DNA of 30,375 nt from an uncultured Bacilli bacterium (lineage in GTDB: Bacteria > Bacillota_I > Bacilli_A > RF39 > UBA660). Each line of letters opens with the position of its first letter. Within the stretch, counting starts at the first letter, position 1. Under the pieces are notes generated by a model. It worked only from the letters and a program-made list of their open reading frames with translations. It was not told the DNA's origin and did not search any database. Position numbers and translations under genes: made by a program. Location: the NCBI GenBank assembly GCA_944364005.1, contig CALVVW010000011.1, positions 1 to 30,375 on the forward strand. Reading direction: 5' to 3'. This document shows positions 1-8,056 of this stretch, piece by piece.

Positions 1-32
1 ATTTATAAATTTCGTGTCTTTTTGTAGTGTCT

Positions 33-61
33 ATAATATCATAAAAATTTATAGTTGACAA
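33..61 (-). promoter_or_regulatory. Candidate sigma-A promoter reading out of the window
   Basis: On the minus strand TTGTCA (56-61) is followed after exactly 17 bases by TATTAT (33-38); each hexamer matches the sigma-A consensus at 5 of 6 positions. It points left, so it would serve a gene beyond position 1. It lies downstream of the glycosylase-like gene that ends at 117. In DNA this AT-rich such pairs can arise by chance, so this is moderate support only. Confidence 0.4.
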
Positions 62-116
62 ATCTTAGAATGTCATACTTTTCATTGGTTACTACTTTAT
101 ATTTCTATTATCTTTT

Positions 117-794
117 CTACTCTAGTCCTTTTATATATAAAATATCTTCGATTGCTTTATCTATATTAAATGTTCCATTGCCTACTGGATAATATACAGA
201 ATAAAATTCATGATTATCTTTTTCAAATTTCTTTTTTCTTTCTTCTGATACTTTTATTTTTTGTCCTAGTACAATCGATGATACTTGGTTTCCAAATAAT
301 ATTATTCTTTTAGGATTTACGATATCTATTTCTTTTTTGAAAAGTTTCAAATAGTTTTTAAATACTTCATCTTTTAATGGTCTTGCATCTACTTGTGTAC
401 ATTTTGCAAGATTTGTAATATATAAATCATGGTCTTCTAGGTTTTTATAAACTTCTTCACAAAATTCTTTCGTCCAATCTTGTTTCTTTTTCTTTTGGAT
501 TTGTTCATAGATTTCTTCATCAATTAAATCTAATTTATAAAATAATTTCCATACATTTTTAGTACCTAGCCAGGGATATCTTGGACCATCCCAGGTAGGT
601 TCTGCCGCAACATTTCCAGCGGTCGGGTTCATAAAGACAAAGCATAAGCTGGGATTTTCTTTTTTTCCGCCAAAATAGATTGAATGTAGCTTTTTGTCTC
701 CATACTTTCTTTGTAATTTATCATATTTTTCATATAATTCTTCTAGCATTTCTTTCCTACTTCCTACTTTTTTTTGTTTCACAAATTTGTTCAT
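117..794 (-). CDS. Uracil-DNA glycosylase superfamily protein
   Basis: A 225-residue protein with the layout of the uracil-DNA glycosylase (family 4/5-like) fold. FMNPTAGN (residues 54-61) sits where the first active-site loop is expected, followed by an aromatic YPWLGT segment. TNLAKCTQ (127-134) resembles the conserved TNxVKC strand of this superfamily, FGNQ (167-170) follows a beta strand, and YYPVGNGTFN (201-210) replaces the usual HPS loop. The family excises uracil or other damaged bases in the cytoplasm. The canonical GEAPG and HPSP motifs are not literal here, so the substrate is uncertain. The 5' end overlaps the 3' end of the upstream DUF5662 gene by 38 bases, which implies co-transcription. 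No clear terminator follows the stop. Confidence 0.65.
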   Translation of the reverse strand: MNKFVKQKKVGSRKEMLEELYEKYDKLQRKYGDKKLHSIYFGGKKENPSLCFVFMNPTAGNVAAEPTWDGPRYPWLGTKNVWKLFYKLDLIDEEIYEQIQKKKKQDWTKEFCEEVYKNLEDHDLYITNLAKCTQVDARPLKDEVFKNYLKLFKKEIDIVNPKRIILFGNQVSSIVLGQKIKVSEERKKKFEKDNHEFYSVYYPVGNGTFNIDKAIEDILYIKGLE

Positions 795-1296
795 AAGTTT
801 TTTTCATATATTTTTTATTTAAAATATATTTTTCACCATGAATAGATAGGTCTGTTAATACGTGTTCAAAAAACTCGGCTGTTTTTTCATGTACTGGAGC
901 AAATCCTAGATTTGCATACCAGTACTTTAATGGTTCTGTTTGATTAAATTTTTCTTTTTTATAGGTTTTTCCAGCTGCGATTCTATCACAGATGCTTTCT
1001 ACTACATATTGATAAGGCATCATTACTGGTCCATTACTATCCACCCAGTATTCTGGATGATGGGGATTTCTTCCTTTATGATGGAGCCAGGCTTCACTTT
1101 TTCCTGTTTTCTTTTTACACTCAGAAATTGGAGAATGACTTCCTACATAATATTTTGCACCTTCTAGGAATTCTTTTGGTGAATATTTGGATAAGTCATG
1201 TGTTAGGCCTCTCCAGTATAGTCCACACTGAAAACACATAGTCATTACTTTTATCCTATGTGATGTTATTGTTATAAAGTGCTTGATAATATGCAT
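757..1296 (-). CDS. DUF5662 family protein
   Basis: A 179-residue protein that I recognise as DUF5662. It has HDLSKYSPKEF near the N-terminus, then a His-rich HHKGRNPHHPEYW segment in the middle, the two hallmark blocks of this Firmicutes family. The clustered His/Asp residues suggest a metal site related to HD-type phosphohydrolases, but the function is not established. I start at the ATG at 1296 and not the in-frame GTG at 1314, because an AGGGA ribosome binding site ends 7 bases upstream of that ATG and nothing suitable precedes the GTG. The gene overlaps the downstream glycosylase-like gene by 38 bases. A TATACT -10-like sequence lies about 30 bases upstream, without a convincing -35. Confidence 0.75.
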   Translation of the reverse strand: MHIIKHFITITSHRIKVMTMCFQCGLYWRGLTHDLSKYSPKEFLEGAKYYVGSHSPISECKKKTGKSEAWLHHKGRNPHHPEYWVDSNGPVMMPYQYVVESICDRIAAGKTYKKEKFNQTEPLKYWYANLGFAPVHEKTAEFFEHVLTDLSIHGEKYILNKKYMKKTYEQICETKKSRK

Positions 1297-1340
1297 ATTG
1301 GTCCCTACTTTCACAGTTAATAGTATAACAAAATTTAAGA

Positions 1341-1369
1341 AAAATAAAAAGGTATGATTTTCTCACACC
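1341..1369 (-). terminator. Intrinsic terminator of the arylsulfotransferase-thioredoxin operon
   Basis: Minus-strand stem GGTGTGA / TCATACC (1363-1369 with 1351-1357, one G-U pair) around a GAAAA loop, followed by TTTTTATTTTT. The stem includes the TGA stop of the thioredoxin-like gene. Confidence 0.8.
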
Positions 1370-1845
1370 TGTTCTTTGTAGTTTTTATAAACATCATATC
1401 GTTCTTTTTTGTTATACTCTTTTTTTATAGCATCTTTTATCGCTTCTTTGTTTTCTTCTCTAAACCCTATGAATACTTGATCTCCAATAATTAAACATGG
1501 AACTCCATTTATTTCTTGTCCTAGATAGTTTCCTAACTCCGTCATTAACTTACTGTTATCTTCATTATACCATACTTCTAGAGTATATAAATCAAAGTAG
1601 TTATCATACTCCTCAGGAAGTGTGTTTAGATAACTAATTAATGCTTCACAGTGCTGGCAGCCATTTCCCCAGAAAAAGTAAACATTTATTTTTTCATCGT
1701 TATACTTAATATCATTTTCCGTTTGTTCTTTTAATGTTCTTGTTGTTCTAGAGGATGTTGATGCTGATGCTGATACTACTCCTACTAAGATTACTAATAC
1801 GATTATTGCAGAAATTACTGATATTACTACACTTTTCTTTGTCAT
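1363..1845 (-). CDS. Membrane-anchored thioredoxin-fold protein
   Basis: A 160-residue protein with an N-terminal membrane anchor (about residues 5-25) and a thioredoxin-like domain outside the membrane. The strand INVYFFWGNGCQHC carries a CxxC pair at Cys63/Cys66, and GVPC (114-117) supplies the cis-proline. CQHC is closer to DsbA/DsbG-like CxHC oxidants than to CGPC reductants, so a role in thiol oxidation or isomerisation of exported proteins is plausible. It begins 11 bases after the arylsulfotransferase stop, with an AAGGATG ribosome binding site, and its stop lies inside the operon terminator, so the two genes form a bicistron. That pairing recalls UPEC, where ASST is matched with the oxidase DsbL. 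The direction of electron flow is inference. Confidence 0.75.
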   Translation of the reverse strand: MTKKSVVISVISAIIVLVILVGVVSASASTSSRTTRTLKEQTENDIKYNDEKINVYFFWGNGCQHCEALISYLNTLPEEYDNYFDLYTLEVWYNEDNSKLMTELGNYLGQEINGVPCLIIGDQVFIGFREENKEAIKDAIKKEYNKKERYDVYKNYKEQV

Positions 1846-1856
1846 TTACATCATCC

Positions 1857-3833
1857 TTATTCTTCTATATATTTTCCAGTCTTATATATTGTATCATTAA
1901 TTTGTAAATATAGGGAGTATTTTCCAGATAAATCTTCTTTATTTATATATTTTGTGACTACAATCCCGTTTTTATTTTCTTCTTCTGTAAAGATATCTAC
2001 ACACATTGCTGTATATGGTTTTTTACTAATTGGAATATTGTATTCTTTTATTATTCCATTTTTGTAAAGTATAGCTTTTACTTCTACTCCTCTTTTAAAT
2101 CTTCCTTTTATTTCTAGGCGGTCTTCTTCATTTTTTATACTAATTTCATGGGATTTATATTCTTTGTCTATATCTTTCGCATTTGTTATAAAGCCAAATC
2201 TTGTAGTATCTACTTTGGTTTTTCCTAGACTTCCTTTTTTCTCTCCTTTTCCTAATGCAAAATTATCATTTCCATATAGAGGCATCTTTTCTACACGATA
2301 ATTATTGGTTGGTAATTTTATTTCAAAAATCACTTTATCATTTAATAGTTCTACCGTGTCGCTTACTAGTTTATCTGCGCCAGCTAATCCCGCTGGTTGA
2401 TTTGAGTTTTTACCATCTACATAAACAATTCCTCCAGAATGAATTATATAATGGTCTTTTTCTAGATAATCCACATCAGAAATATATGGTGAATAAAATT
2501 CACTACCTCTTTCTTTCCCGTACTCAAAGACTTGCTCTATCGTCATGTTGTCTGTGTCAATTTTATACATTACTCCTCTAGAATAGCTGTCTTCTGCAGA
2601 TACATATTCTTCTTTTTCTTTTGACTTATTATTTCCATTATCAAAGATAAATACATATCCTTCTGGAGTAATCATTGCAGCATGTTGACTCCATTGCCAT
2701 TCAAAATCTTTTCCTACTGGTTTAAAGAAATATTTTTGATATTCTTCACTCCAATTGGTAGGATCACCTATAATCCAATTTAATTTTTCTGTATCATAAT
2801 CAATATTAATTACAGCATCTTGATGTCTACCTGATAAAGTAATTGAATTAGTCTTTTCGTCATACCATACTGAATTATTATGAAACCAGTCATATTCTAC
2901 CCAGTTTTCACTTTTTCCATCTTCTGTGTTTAAGATATCCTTTAGATTAATTTCTTTTACAAGGTTTCCGGTCTTTCTATCTAGTTCTACAATATAGTCT
3001 TCTACTGTTCCTTCGCCGTTTGCAAAATTATCACTTGCTACTAAAATATTACCATTTGGCATTTCATAATAATCATGATGGTATCCTCCTGGTAGACTAT
3101 ACTCTACATATATTTTTCCTAACATATCCATCTCATATAGTCCAGTTAAATAGTATGGTTGATTTATTAAACGTTCTGTACTTACTAATAGATGACCATT
3201 TTCTAATCTATTAATTTCCCAAGTTGCGGTATTAGTTAAGTACCATCTTACGTCACCATTTACATCATAAGCACAAGTGTATCCGCTACTGGATGGTGTA
3301 AAGAAATATAAGTCATTTGTTAACTTACTTTCTTCTTTTTCTACTGATGTAGGTAAAATGAAATCTTCTGGTAATGCATCTGTTTTTATTTTTAATTCTT
3401 GTTTTTCCTCTCCACACTCGATTACTATGGTATTTTCTTTTCCGGGATATAATCCATAAATTGGTAAGTAGTGTGTTGTTTCTTTTTCAAATTCGTGAGT
3501 ATAGGTTGTTAATTTATCTTTTCCTTTTATGGTAACCTTTGGAGCAACACTATCTTTTGTCTCAAAGATTACTAATGCTGTTAATGGTGAGTTATCATAG
3601 GGATTTACAATAATATTAGGGTTTTCTAAGGTATATCCTTTACTTGTGAATTTTTTCTCTAGTTTTTCTTGTTTGGTTATTAGACTATCACTTACAGCAA
3701 GTAATTTCCTTTCTGTTGATAAATTATTTAATACTAATAATGTTACTATGATGGCTACCAATATAATAGCAACTACTAGTAATACTACCTTCTTTATCCT
3801 ACTCTTTTTCTTACTTTGTTTTTTCTTTGGCAT
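1857..3833 (-). CDS. Arylsulfate sulfotransferase (ASST-type), membrane-anchored
   Basis: A 658-residue exported protein: a Lys-rich start, one transmembrane segment (about 15-37), an Ig-like N-terminal domain (about 60-155), then a beta-propeller. ASST enzymes move sulfate between aryl groups without PAPS. The E. coli active-site order His252, His356-x-Asn358, Arg374, His436 is matched here by HH (252-253), FHNNS (His318, Asn320), SGRHQ (Arg336) and SQHA (His384, the likely transiently sulfated residue). A cytoplasmic PAPS enzyme is excluded by the architecture. Start: GAGGAGTG lies just upstream. Only three cysteines are visible (about 140, 187 and in a C-terminal MCVDIF segment), so the E. 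coli-type active-site disulfide is not obviously conserved. The N-terminal anchor suggests a cell-surface enzyme, possibly acting on phenolic sulfates in the gut. Confidence 0.85.
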   Translation of the reverse strand: MPKKKQSKKKSRIKKVVLLVVAIILVAIIVTLLVLNNLSTERKLLAVSDSLITKQEKLEKKFTSKGYTLENPNIIVNPYDNSPLTALVIFETKDSVAPKVTIKGKDKLTTYTHEFEKETTHYLPIYGLYPGKENTIVIECGEEKQELKIKTDALPEDFILPTSVEKEESKLTNDLYFFTPSSSGYTCAYDVNGDVRWYLTNTATWEINRLENGHLLVSTERLINQPYYLTGLYEMDMLGKIYVEYSLPGGYHHDYYEMPNGNILVASDNFANGEGTVEDYIVELDRKTGNLVKEINLKDILNTEDGKSENWVEYDWFHNNSVWYDEKTNSITLSGRHQDAVINIDYDTEKLNWIIGDPTNWSEEYQKYFFKPVGKDFEWQWSQHAAMITPEGYVFIFDNGNNKSKEKEEYVSAEDSYSRGVMYKIDTDNMTIEQVFEYGKERGSEFYSPYISDVDYLEKDHYIIHSGGIVYVDGKNSNQPAGLAGADKLVSDTVELLNDKVIFEIKLPTNNYRVEKMPLYGNDNFALGKGEKKGSLGKTKVDTTRFGFITNAKDIDKEYKSHEISIKNEEDRLEIKGRFKRGVEVKAILYKNGIIKEYNIPISKKPYTAMCVDIFTEEENKNGIVVTKYINKEDLSGKYSLYLQINDTIYKTGKYIEE

Positions 3834-3871
3834 ATTTTCACTCCTCGTTATTATTTTAACCTAAATTTTAA

Positions 3872-3916
3872 ATAAAAAAAATAAACGTATCGTTTAATTT
3901 AGTAAACGATGCGTTT
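3872..3916 (-). terminator. Intrinsic terminator after the XRE regulator
   Basis: A 14-bp stem (AAACGTATCGTTTA at 3883-3896 with TAAACGATGCGTTT at 3903-3916, one G-U pair), a 6-base loop and a minus-strand T-rich tail. The stem contains the stop codon of the regulator. Confidence 0.85.
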
Positions 3917-4613
3917 AGTTACAATTTCCTGTTAATTTTAATGGTACTTTATAGGTTGTTAGTTTATTATTTGTATCTAGTAAATTAATACTAATATATA
4001 AGTTACTGTTTTTCATATTACTATTTGTACAACTAAAGTTTTCTACTTTAAATTCAGTTTCTGTTAACAACTCAGATAAAGTCTTTGGTGTTTGTTTTTC
4101 TTCTTTTAAAGAGCCACACTGGGATACTTTTTCTTCTAAATCATTATGACTTTCATAGAGAATACATTCCATACCAATATATTTTTTGTCTTCTTCTCCA
4201 TCTAAGTATTCTATTTTTGATATATATATCGAGTTTTTGTCTTTAGAGTAAGCTGCTACTCCACTTACATCAAATTTGGTACTTACTGATTTTACATCAC
4301 TAAAGTTATAATCTTTTGGAGATAGGAAAACATAGATAGAAAAAGATAAGACGACTCCTAGAAAAATAAGAGTTATGATATGCCATTTAGATAATTTCTT
4401 TTTTTCTTTTTTTCCGGTTAGAATACTATCGATATCGATATTAAATTCTTTACTCATTTTTTGTAATATTTCAATATCTGGTATTCCTCTTCCATTTTCC
4501 CATTTGGATACTGCTTGTGCAGTAACGTGTAATTTATCTGCAAATTCTTTCTGGGTCAGGTTATTTTGTTTTCTTAGGTTCAAAATAAATTTTCCAATTT
4601 GTTCTTGGTCCAT
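3915..4613 (-). CDS. XRE-family helix-turn-helix regulator with a membrane segment
   Basis: A 232-residue protein. Residues 1-65 form a textbook XRE/Cro HTH (LRKQNNLTQKEFADKL, then VSKWENGRGIPD). A Lys-rich linker and one transmembrane helix follow (about 73-93), and then a C-terminal domain of about 135 residues, presumably outside the cell, with three cysteines. This layout fits a one-component sensor that holds its DNA-binding domain at the membrane. The C-terminal domain is not recognised. AAAGGAG precedes the ATG by about 10 bases. The gene has its own terminator and sits between the metal exporter and the arylsulfotransferase operon; no operator could be assigned. Target genes are unknown. 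Confidence 0.8.
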   Translation of the reverse strand: MDQEQIGKFILNLRKQNNLTQKEFADKLHVTAQAVSKWENGRGIPDIEILQKMSKEFNIDIDSILTGKKEKKKLSKWHIITLIFLGVVLSFSIYVFLSPKDYNFSDVKSVSTKFDVSGVAAYSKDKNSIYISKIEYLDGEEDKKYIGMECILYESHNDLEEKVSQCGSLKEEKQTPKTLSELLTETEFKVENFSCTNSNMKNSNLYISINLLDTNNKLTTYKVPLKLTGNCN

Positions 4614-4689
4614 ACTGCATAAGCTCCTTTTCTATAATATTATATCTTTTTTTATTTTTGTTTGGTATAGTTTTTACTTAATTTTCACA

Positions 4690-4712
4690 ATAAAAAGGCA
4701 TTCCTGCCCTTT
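4690..4712 (-). terminator. Intrinsic terminator of the CDF transporter gene
   Basis: Minus-strand AAGGGCA / TGCCTT (4705-4711 with 4695-4700, one bulged G) around GGAA, followed by TTTTTATT. It overlaps the stop codon at 4711. Confidence 0.7.
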
Positions 4713-5592
4713 ATTTTTTCTTATTATTAATATGAATTGGATCTACATGAATGACTGTTAAGAATATTTCTGGTATCTTTTTTGTTATTTCTTTTTCTAA
4801 GTGATTCGCAATTTTATGACTTTCAAAAGTTGTTAGGTTACCATCTACTTCAATTGTAAAAAATATTTGATATTGATATCCTACTGGTGCTGAATGAAAG
4901 TCCTTCATCCCTTGTACTATATCATGGTCTTTTACGATATCGTATACTTTTTCTTTTGTTTTATTATCTATCGATTTATCCATTAGTACATCATAACTTT
5001 CTTTAAATATGCCGATTCCTGTTATGATAATCCAAATAGAGATTCCTATACCTACAACACCATCCACAAAATAAATTCCTTGACTTCCTAACAGTATAGC
5101 CATTAAGTTTAGGGTTGTTACAATACAGTCATTTCTATGGTCTTTACAGTTTGCTTTCATTAGTAAGTTATTATATTTCTTGGCAATATTTCTAGTATAA
5201 AGATATAAGGCTAGTTTGGTTATTATTGTTATGATACAGATAATTACTAGCCAGATAGAAAATGTAAATTCTTCGCTTTTTATTAGGGTATTTACAGAAT
5301 CTGTTGCCACTGTTAATCCCATTACAATCATGGCTATACTAATTAATAAAGAATAAATATATTCTGCTTTTCCATGACCTAGATTATGATCTTCATCTGA
5401 GGGTATAGATGCTATTTTATTACCAATTAATGTCATTAGTGAGGAAAAGATATCACCAGCACTATTTGTTGCATCCGCAATCATTGCTTGACTTTTGGTG
5501 ATTAATCCTATTGTTCCTTTTAATATTAAGAGAATAATATTGCCAGCAATCCCTAAAATACCAGCTTTTTTTGCCTTATCAAATCTATCCAT
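4711..5592 (-). CDS. Cation diffusion facilitator transporter, probably a Mn2+ exporter
   Basis: A 293-residue CDF protein: six predicted membrane helices over residues 10-200, then a cytoplasmic ferredoxin-like domain (about 205-290, containing the HxxANHLE-type helix). TM2 carries IADATNSAGD, where Asn43 and Asp47 are the metal positions; the following loop has DEDHNLGHGKAE. In TM5 the pair is Asp151-x3-Asp155 (KDHRND). An Asp in the first TM5 position, not His, is the pattern associated with Mn-type CDFs such as MntE/MneP, whereas Zn exporters usually have HxxxD. The protein would export metal by proton antiport across the plasma membrane. AAGGAATG precedes the ATG, a TATAAT lies about 35 bases upstream, and a terminator closes the gene, so it is probably monocistronic. 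Metal choice is inference from two residues. Confidence 0.8.
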   Translation of the reverse strand: MDRFDKAKKAGILGIAGNIILLILKGTIGLITKSQAMIADATNSAGDIFSSLMTLIGNKIASIPSDEDHNLGHGKAEYIYSLLISIAMIVMGLTVATDSVNTLIKSEEFTFSIWLVIICIITIITKLALYLYTRNIAKKYNNLLMKANCKDHRNDCIVTTLNLMAILLGSQGIYFVDGVVGIGISIWIIITGIGIFKESYDVLMDKSIDNKTKEKVYDIVKDHDIVQGMKDFHSAPVGYQYQIFFTIEVDGNLTTFESHKIANHLEKEITKKIPEIFLTVIHVDPIHINNKKK

Positions 5593-5654
5593 TATTCATT
5601 CCTTCTTTTGAATTATTTGTATCATTATACTACCTTTTTAGCTTTTTTTCTAGA

Positions 5655-6764
5655 CTATACTTTTTGATATATTTTTGGTCTTTCTTTGTTTAAGACTTTG
5701 TATATAGAACTATTTCTATATTTTTTATCATCAGTTACTTCTTTTTCTACTTTTATAAAATCAGGAAGTGTGATTTCTCCTTTATTTGATGATGGTTCTA
5801 TTTCTAGTATTTGTAGTCCGTGTTTAAAGATATCTAGTCTAAAATATTGATTTTTATATTCAAAGCAGTATCTCGTTTTTTGAACTGGTGTCTCTTCTGA
5901 TAAATTTCCATAATACTCTTCTTCGCTAATTAGTCTTCTTGTTTTGATTCTTTCATTGTTAATAGTGGTATCTATTTTGGTAATTAAAGTGTATTTTTCT
6001 TCATCTTCTTTTCCTGTTTTTCTATAGATGTATTCGATATTACCACTTTCTATCATGTATTGTTCTATAGATAATTTTACTAATTTTATCTTTTCTATCT
6101 TTGAAAGGTCAATTTCCTCTACTAGATATTTTCTTTGTACCTGAGTTGGATAGGGTTTTGCCAGTGTATTGTAAATTTCTCTTATTACTTGATTTATTTT
6201 CTCATTAAATGAGGTTTCATTGCCAATAATTTTAAGATTTTCATGACCAAGCCAAGCTTCTAGCGTATTCTTATCTTTTTGTCTTGCTTCTTCTATGGTT
6301 TCTGTTCTTGCACTATTATTATCTAAAGTATAGAATTCTTCTTTTCCTAGTGCTGCTGTTCTTAGGTGAAGAGTTAGGTTGTAACGATTCATAAGGTCTA
6401 ACTCTTTTACTTTAAATTCTTTTAGTAGTTGTTGCCATTCTTCTTTTGTTACATAAGCTTTATCATCTAATACTCCTCTATCACATAAAATCATTGCTGG
6501 TTTATTAGTTTGGTTTGCAACTTCATCTGCGATACTTTCTAAAGTTAATTGTAATTTTATTACTTGTCTTTGAAATTCTATGGTATCTATTGCAAAATTT
6601 CCAAAGGGTCTTATTCCACTATTAATTAAAATGGTTGCTGCTTCTGGTACAATTAATACTAAATATCCTTTTTCCGTAAATTCTTTTTCTATTTCTTGAA
6701 TAGCTGTCGTTTTTCCAGCACAAGGGCCTCCGGTTAAGGCAATTTTTTTTATTTGGTTGGTCAT
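5655..6764 (-). CDS. P-loop nucleotide kinase/ATPase fused to a CYTH domain
   Basis: A 369-residue fusion. Residues 5-200 are an AAA_28/NadR-like P-loop domain with Walker A GGPCAGKT (12-19), a strand ending in CDRG (94-97) as the probable Walker B and base, and a C-terminal helix with Arg residues for the lid. Residues 208-350 look like a CYTH (triphosphate tunnel) domain: QRKYLVEEID, an IYRK strand, KTRYCFEY, FRLDIF and the terminal LEIEPS carry the alternating charged residues that line such tunnels. Partners of this type bind or hydrolyse triphosphates and polyphosphate-like ligands. The ATG overlaps the thymidine kinase stop (ATGA), and AAGGAGA lies upstream, so translation is coupled. 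The substrate is not known. Confidence 0.75.
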   Translation of the reverse strand: MTNQIKKIALTGGPCAGKTTAIQEIEKEFTEKGYLVLIVPEAATILINSGIRPFGNFAIDTIEFQRQVIKLQLTLESIADEVANQTNKPAMILCDRGVLDDKAYVTKEEWQQLLKEFKVKELDLMNRYNLTLHLRTAALGKEEFYTLDNNSARTETIEEARQKDKNTLEAWLGHENLKIIGNETSFNEKINQVIREIYNTLAKPYPTQVQRKYLVEEIDLSKIEKIKLVKLSIEQYMIESGNIEYIYRKTGKEDEEKYTLITKIDTTINNERIKTRRLISEEEYYGNLSEETPVQKTRYCFEYKNQYFRLDIFKHGLQILEIEPSSNKGEITLPDFIKVEKEVTDDKKYRNSSIYKVLNKERPKIYQKV

Positions 6765-7369
6765 TTATTTTTTCTCCTTCTAATATATACTTTCTTATGA
6801 AAACATTCTCCACAAAGTGGTACATATTTTACACGACTATTTTCTCCATCGATTGCGATATCTTCTCCTTCCATCGTAAATTTACCGTCTACTAATCTGG
6901 CATTAAATACTGCTTCGGAACCACAGGAACATAGTGCATTTGTTTCAATCTTTTTTACTTCATCAGCCATGGCAAATAATCTTGCTGTCCCTTCAAAATA
7001 GTCTGTTTTAAAATTACCTCTTAATCCAAAGCAAGTAACGCCAATATTCATTCTTTTATTGATTTGCCATATTTCTTCTACTTGCTTTGAATCTAGGAAT
7101 TGAGCTTCATCTACTATAATATAAGTGCAATTAAAGATTTTTTCTAAGTTTTCCCCTGATAGTAATGTCTCTCCTGGTTGCAGTAGGATATCTACCTTTC
7201 TTCGTTCCTGTTGGCGATTGACTATCGAATCTTCTCCCTTGGTATCTTTTGCAGATTTTATCACTAATACTTGCTGATTATTCTTTTCTAAGACGTATAA
7301 CATTTGAAATATTCTGGTTGTTTTTCCACCTTCCATACTTCCATAATAAAATATTAACTTTTCTTTCAT
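6761..7369 (-). CDS. tdk: Thymidine kinase (type II)
   Basis: A 202-residue enzyme that phosphorylates thymidine to dTMP in the salvage pathway, in the cytoplasm. Walker A is GSMEGGKT (10-17), a variant of the usual GPMFSGKT. IIVDEAQF (84-91) holds the catalytic Glu88, and the lasso region with a Zn site is given by Cys147/Cys149 and Cys186/Cys189 (CGEC). I start at the ATG at 7369, preceded by AGAGGAGT; a longer reading frame to 7438 would overlap the Nudix gene heavily and has no ribosome binding site. It lies 1 base from the upstream Nudix stop and overlaps the next gene by 4 bases (ATGA), so all three are one operon. The Glu-Gly-Gly in the P-loop is unusual enough that a relaxed nucleoside preference is possible. 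Confidence 0.88.
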   Translation of the reverse strand: MKEKLIFYYGSMEGGKTTRIFQMLYVLEKNNQQVLVIKSAKDTKGEDSIVNRQQERRKVDILLQPGETLLSGENLEKIFNCTYIIVDEAQFLDSKQVEEIWQINKRMNIGVTCFGLRGNFKTDYFEGTARLFAMADEVKKIETNALCSCGSEAVFNARLVDGKFTMEGEDIAIDGENSRVKYVPLCGECFHKKVYIRRRKNK

Positions 7370-7370
7370 T

Positions 7371-8030
7371 TTACTCCTCTTTTTCTTTAAATTTATAAAT
7401 TTTAGCTTTCTTCTTTCCCGCAAATATTTTTTCTTCATCTGTTGGAATAATCATATCCATGTTTAGTATTTTTTTTCTAAAGTTTCTCCTGTCTAGTTTT
7501 TTTTCTAAAATGCTTTCATAAACTTTTTGTAATTCTGGTAGTGTAAATCCGCTCGGGAAAAATACTTTTAATAAGTTAGTTTTTAAAATTTCTTCTTTTA
7601 GTTTTTTGATAGCATCCGTAATGATTTCGTTATGATCATAGGCAAGCTGTGGAACTTCATCAATGCTAAACCATTCGGCATTACTAGTTTTCAGTGTAGA
7701 TTTTGCAATTTCTACTTTGCTAGCATCGATTATGCCTATGTATGTTACAGCAACCATTCTCATTACTGGTGAACGATTCTTTTTACCAAAAACGTTTGCT
7801 AATTTTACTTCGATATGTTCTAGTCCTGTTTTTTCATAGATTTCTCGATTTAGTCCATCTTCTAAATCTTCATCATTATAAAGTGCACCTCCTGTTAAGG
7901 CCCAGTGACCTTGATAAGGATTGTTTTTTCTTTTTACTAGTAGAATCTTTAACTTTCCCTTCTCAATCGTGAAAATAGAGGCTATTACATGTATACCTTG
8001 ATGTGCATACTTAGGATTCTTTACTTCCAT
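7371..8030 (-). CDS. Nudix-winged-helix protein, NrtR-like regulator
   Basis: A 219-residue two-domain protein: an N-terminal Nudix domain (about 10-140) and a C-terminal winged-helix domain (about 150-215, FTLPELQKVYESIL, then DRRNFRKKIL). That is the NrtR layout, in which the Nudix domain senses ADP-ribose and the winged helix represses NAD-pathway genes. The Nudix box runs from Gly48 to Leu70, but the REUxEE core reads REIYEK, so the last metal-ligand Glu is Lys67. Loss of this residue is what one expects in a sensor, not a hydrolase. AAAGGAG precedes the ATG. The promoter immediately upstream contains a 16-bp palindrome between its -35 and -10, an ideal autoregulatory operator. An active ADP-ribose pyrophosphatase remains an alternative. 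Confidence 0.8.
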   Translation of the reverse strand: MEVKNPKYAHQGIHVIASIFTIEKGKLKILLVKRKNNPYQGHWALTGGALYNDEDLEDGLNREIYEKTGLEHIEVKLANVFGKKNRSPVMRMVAVTYIGIIDASKVEIAKSTLKTSNAEWFSIDEVPQLAYDHNEIITDAIKKLKEEILKTNLLKVFFPSGFTLPELQKVYESILEKKLDRRNFRKKILNMDMIIPTDEEKIFAGKKKAKIYKFKEKEE

Positions 8031-8056
8031 GATTTGTTACTCCTTTCTACAATTTA

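Noticed and set aside
940..1167. 75-codon plus-strand open frame inside the DUF5662 gene
   Set aside because: It is the antisense shadow of a well-supported gene, has no ribosome binding site, and is Phe/Ser-rich as antisense frames are here.
6622..6825. 67-codon minus-strand open frame overlapping the ATPase-CYTH start
   Set aside because: It lies out of frame across the coupled thymidine kinase and ATPase ends and has no ribosome binding site of its own.
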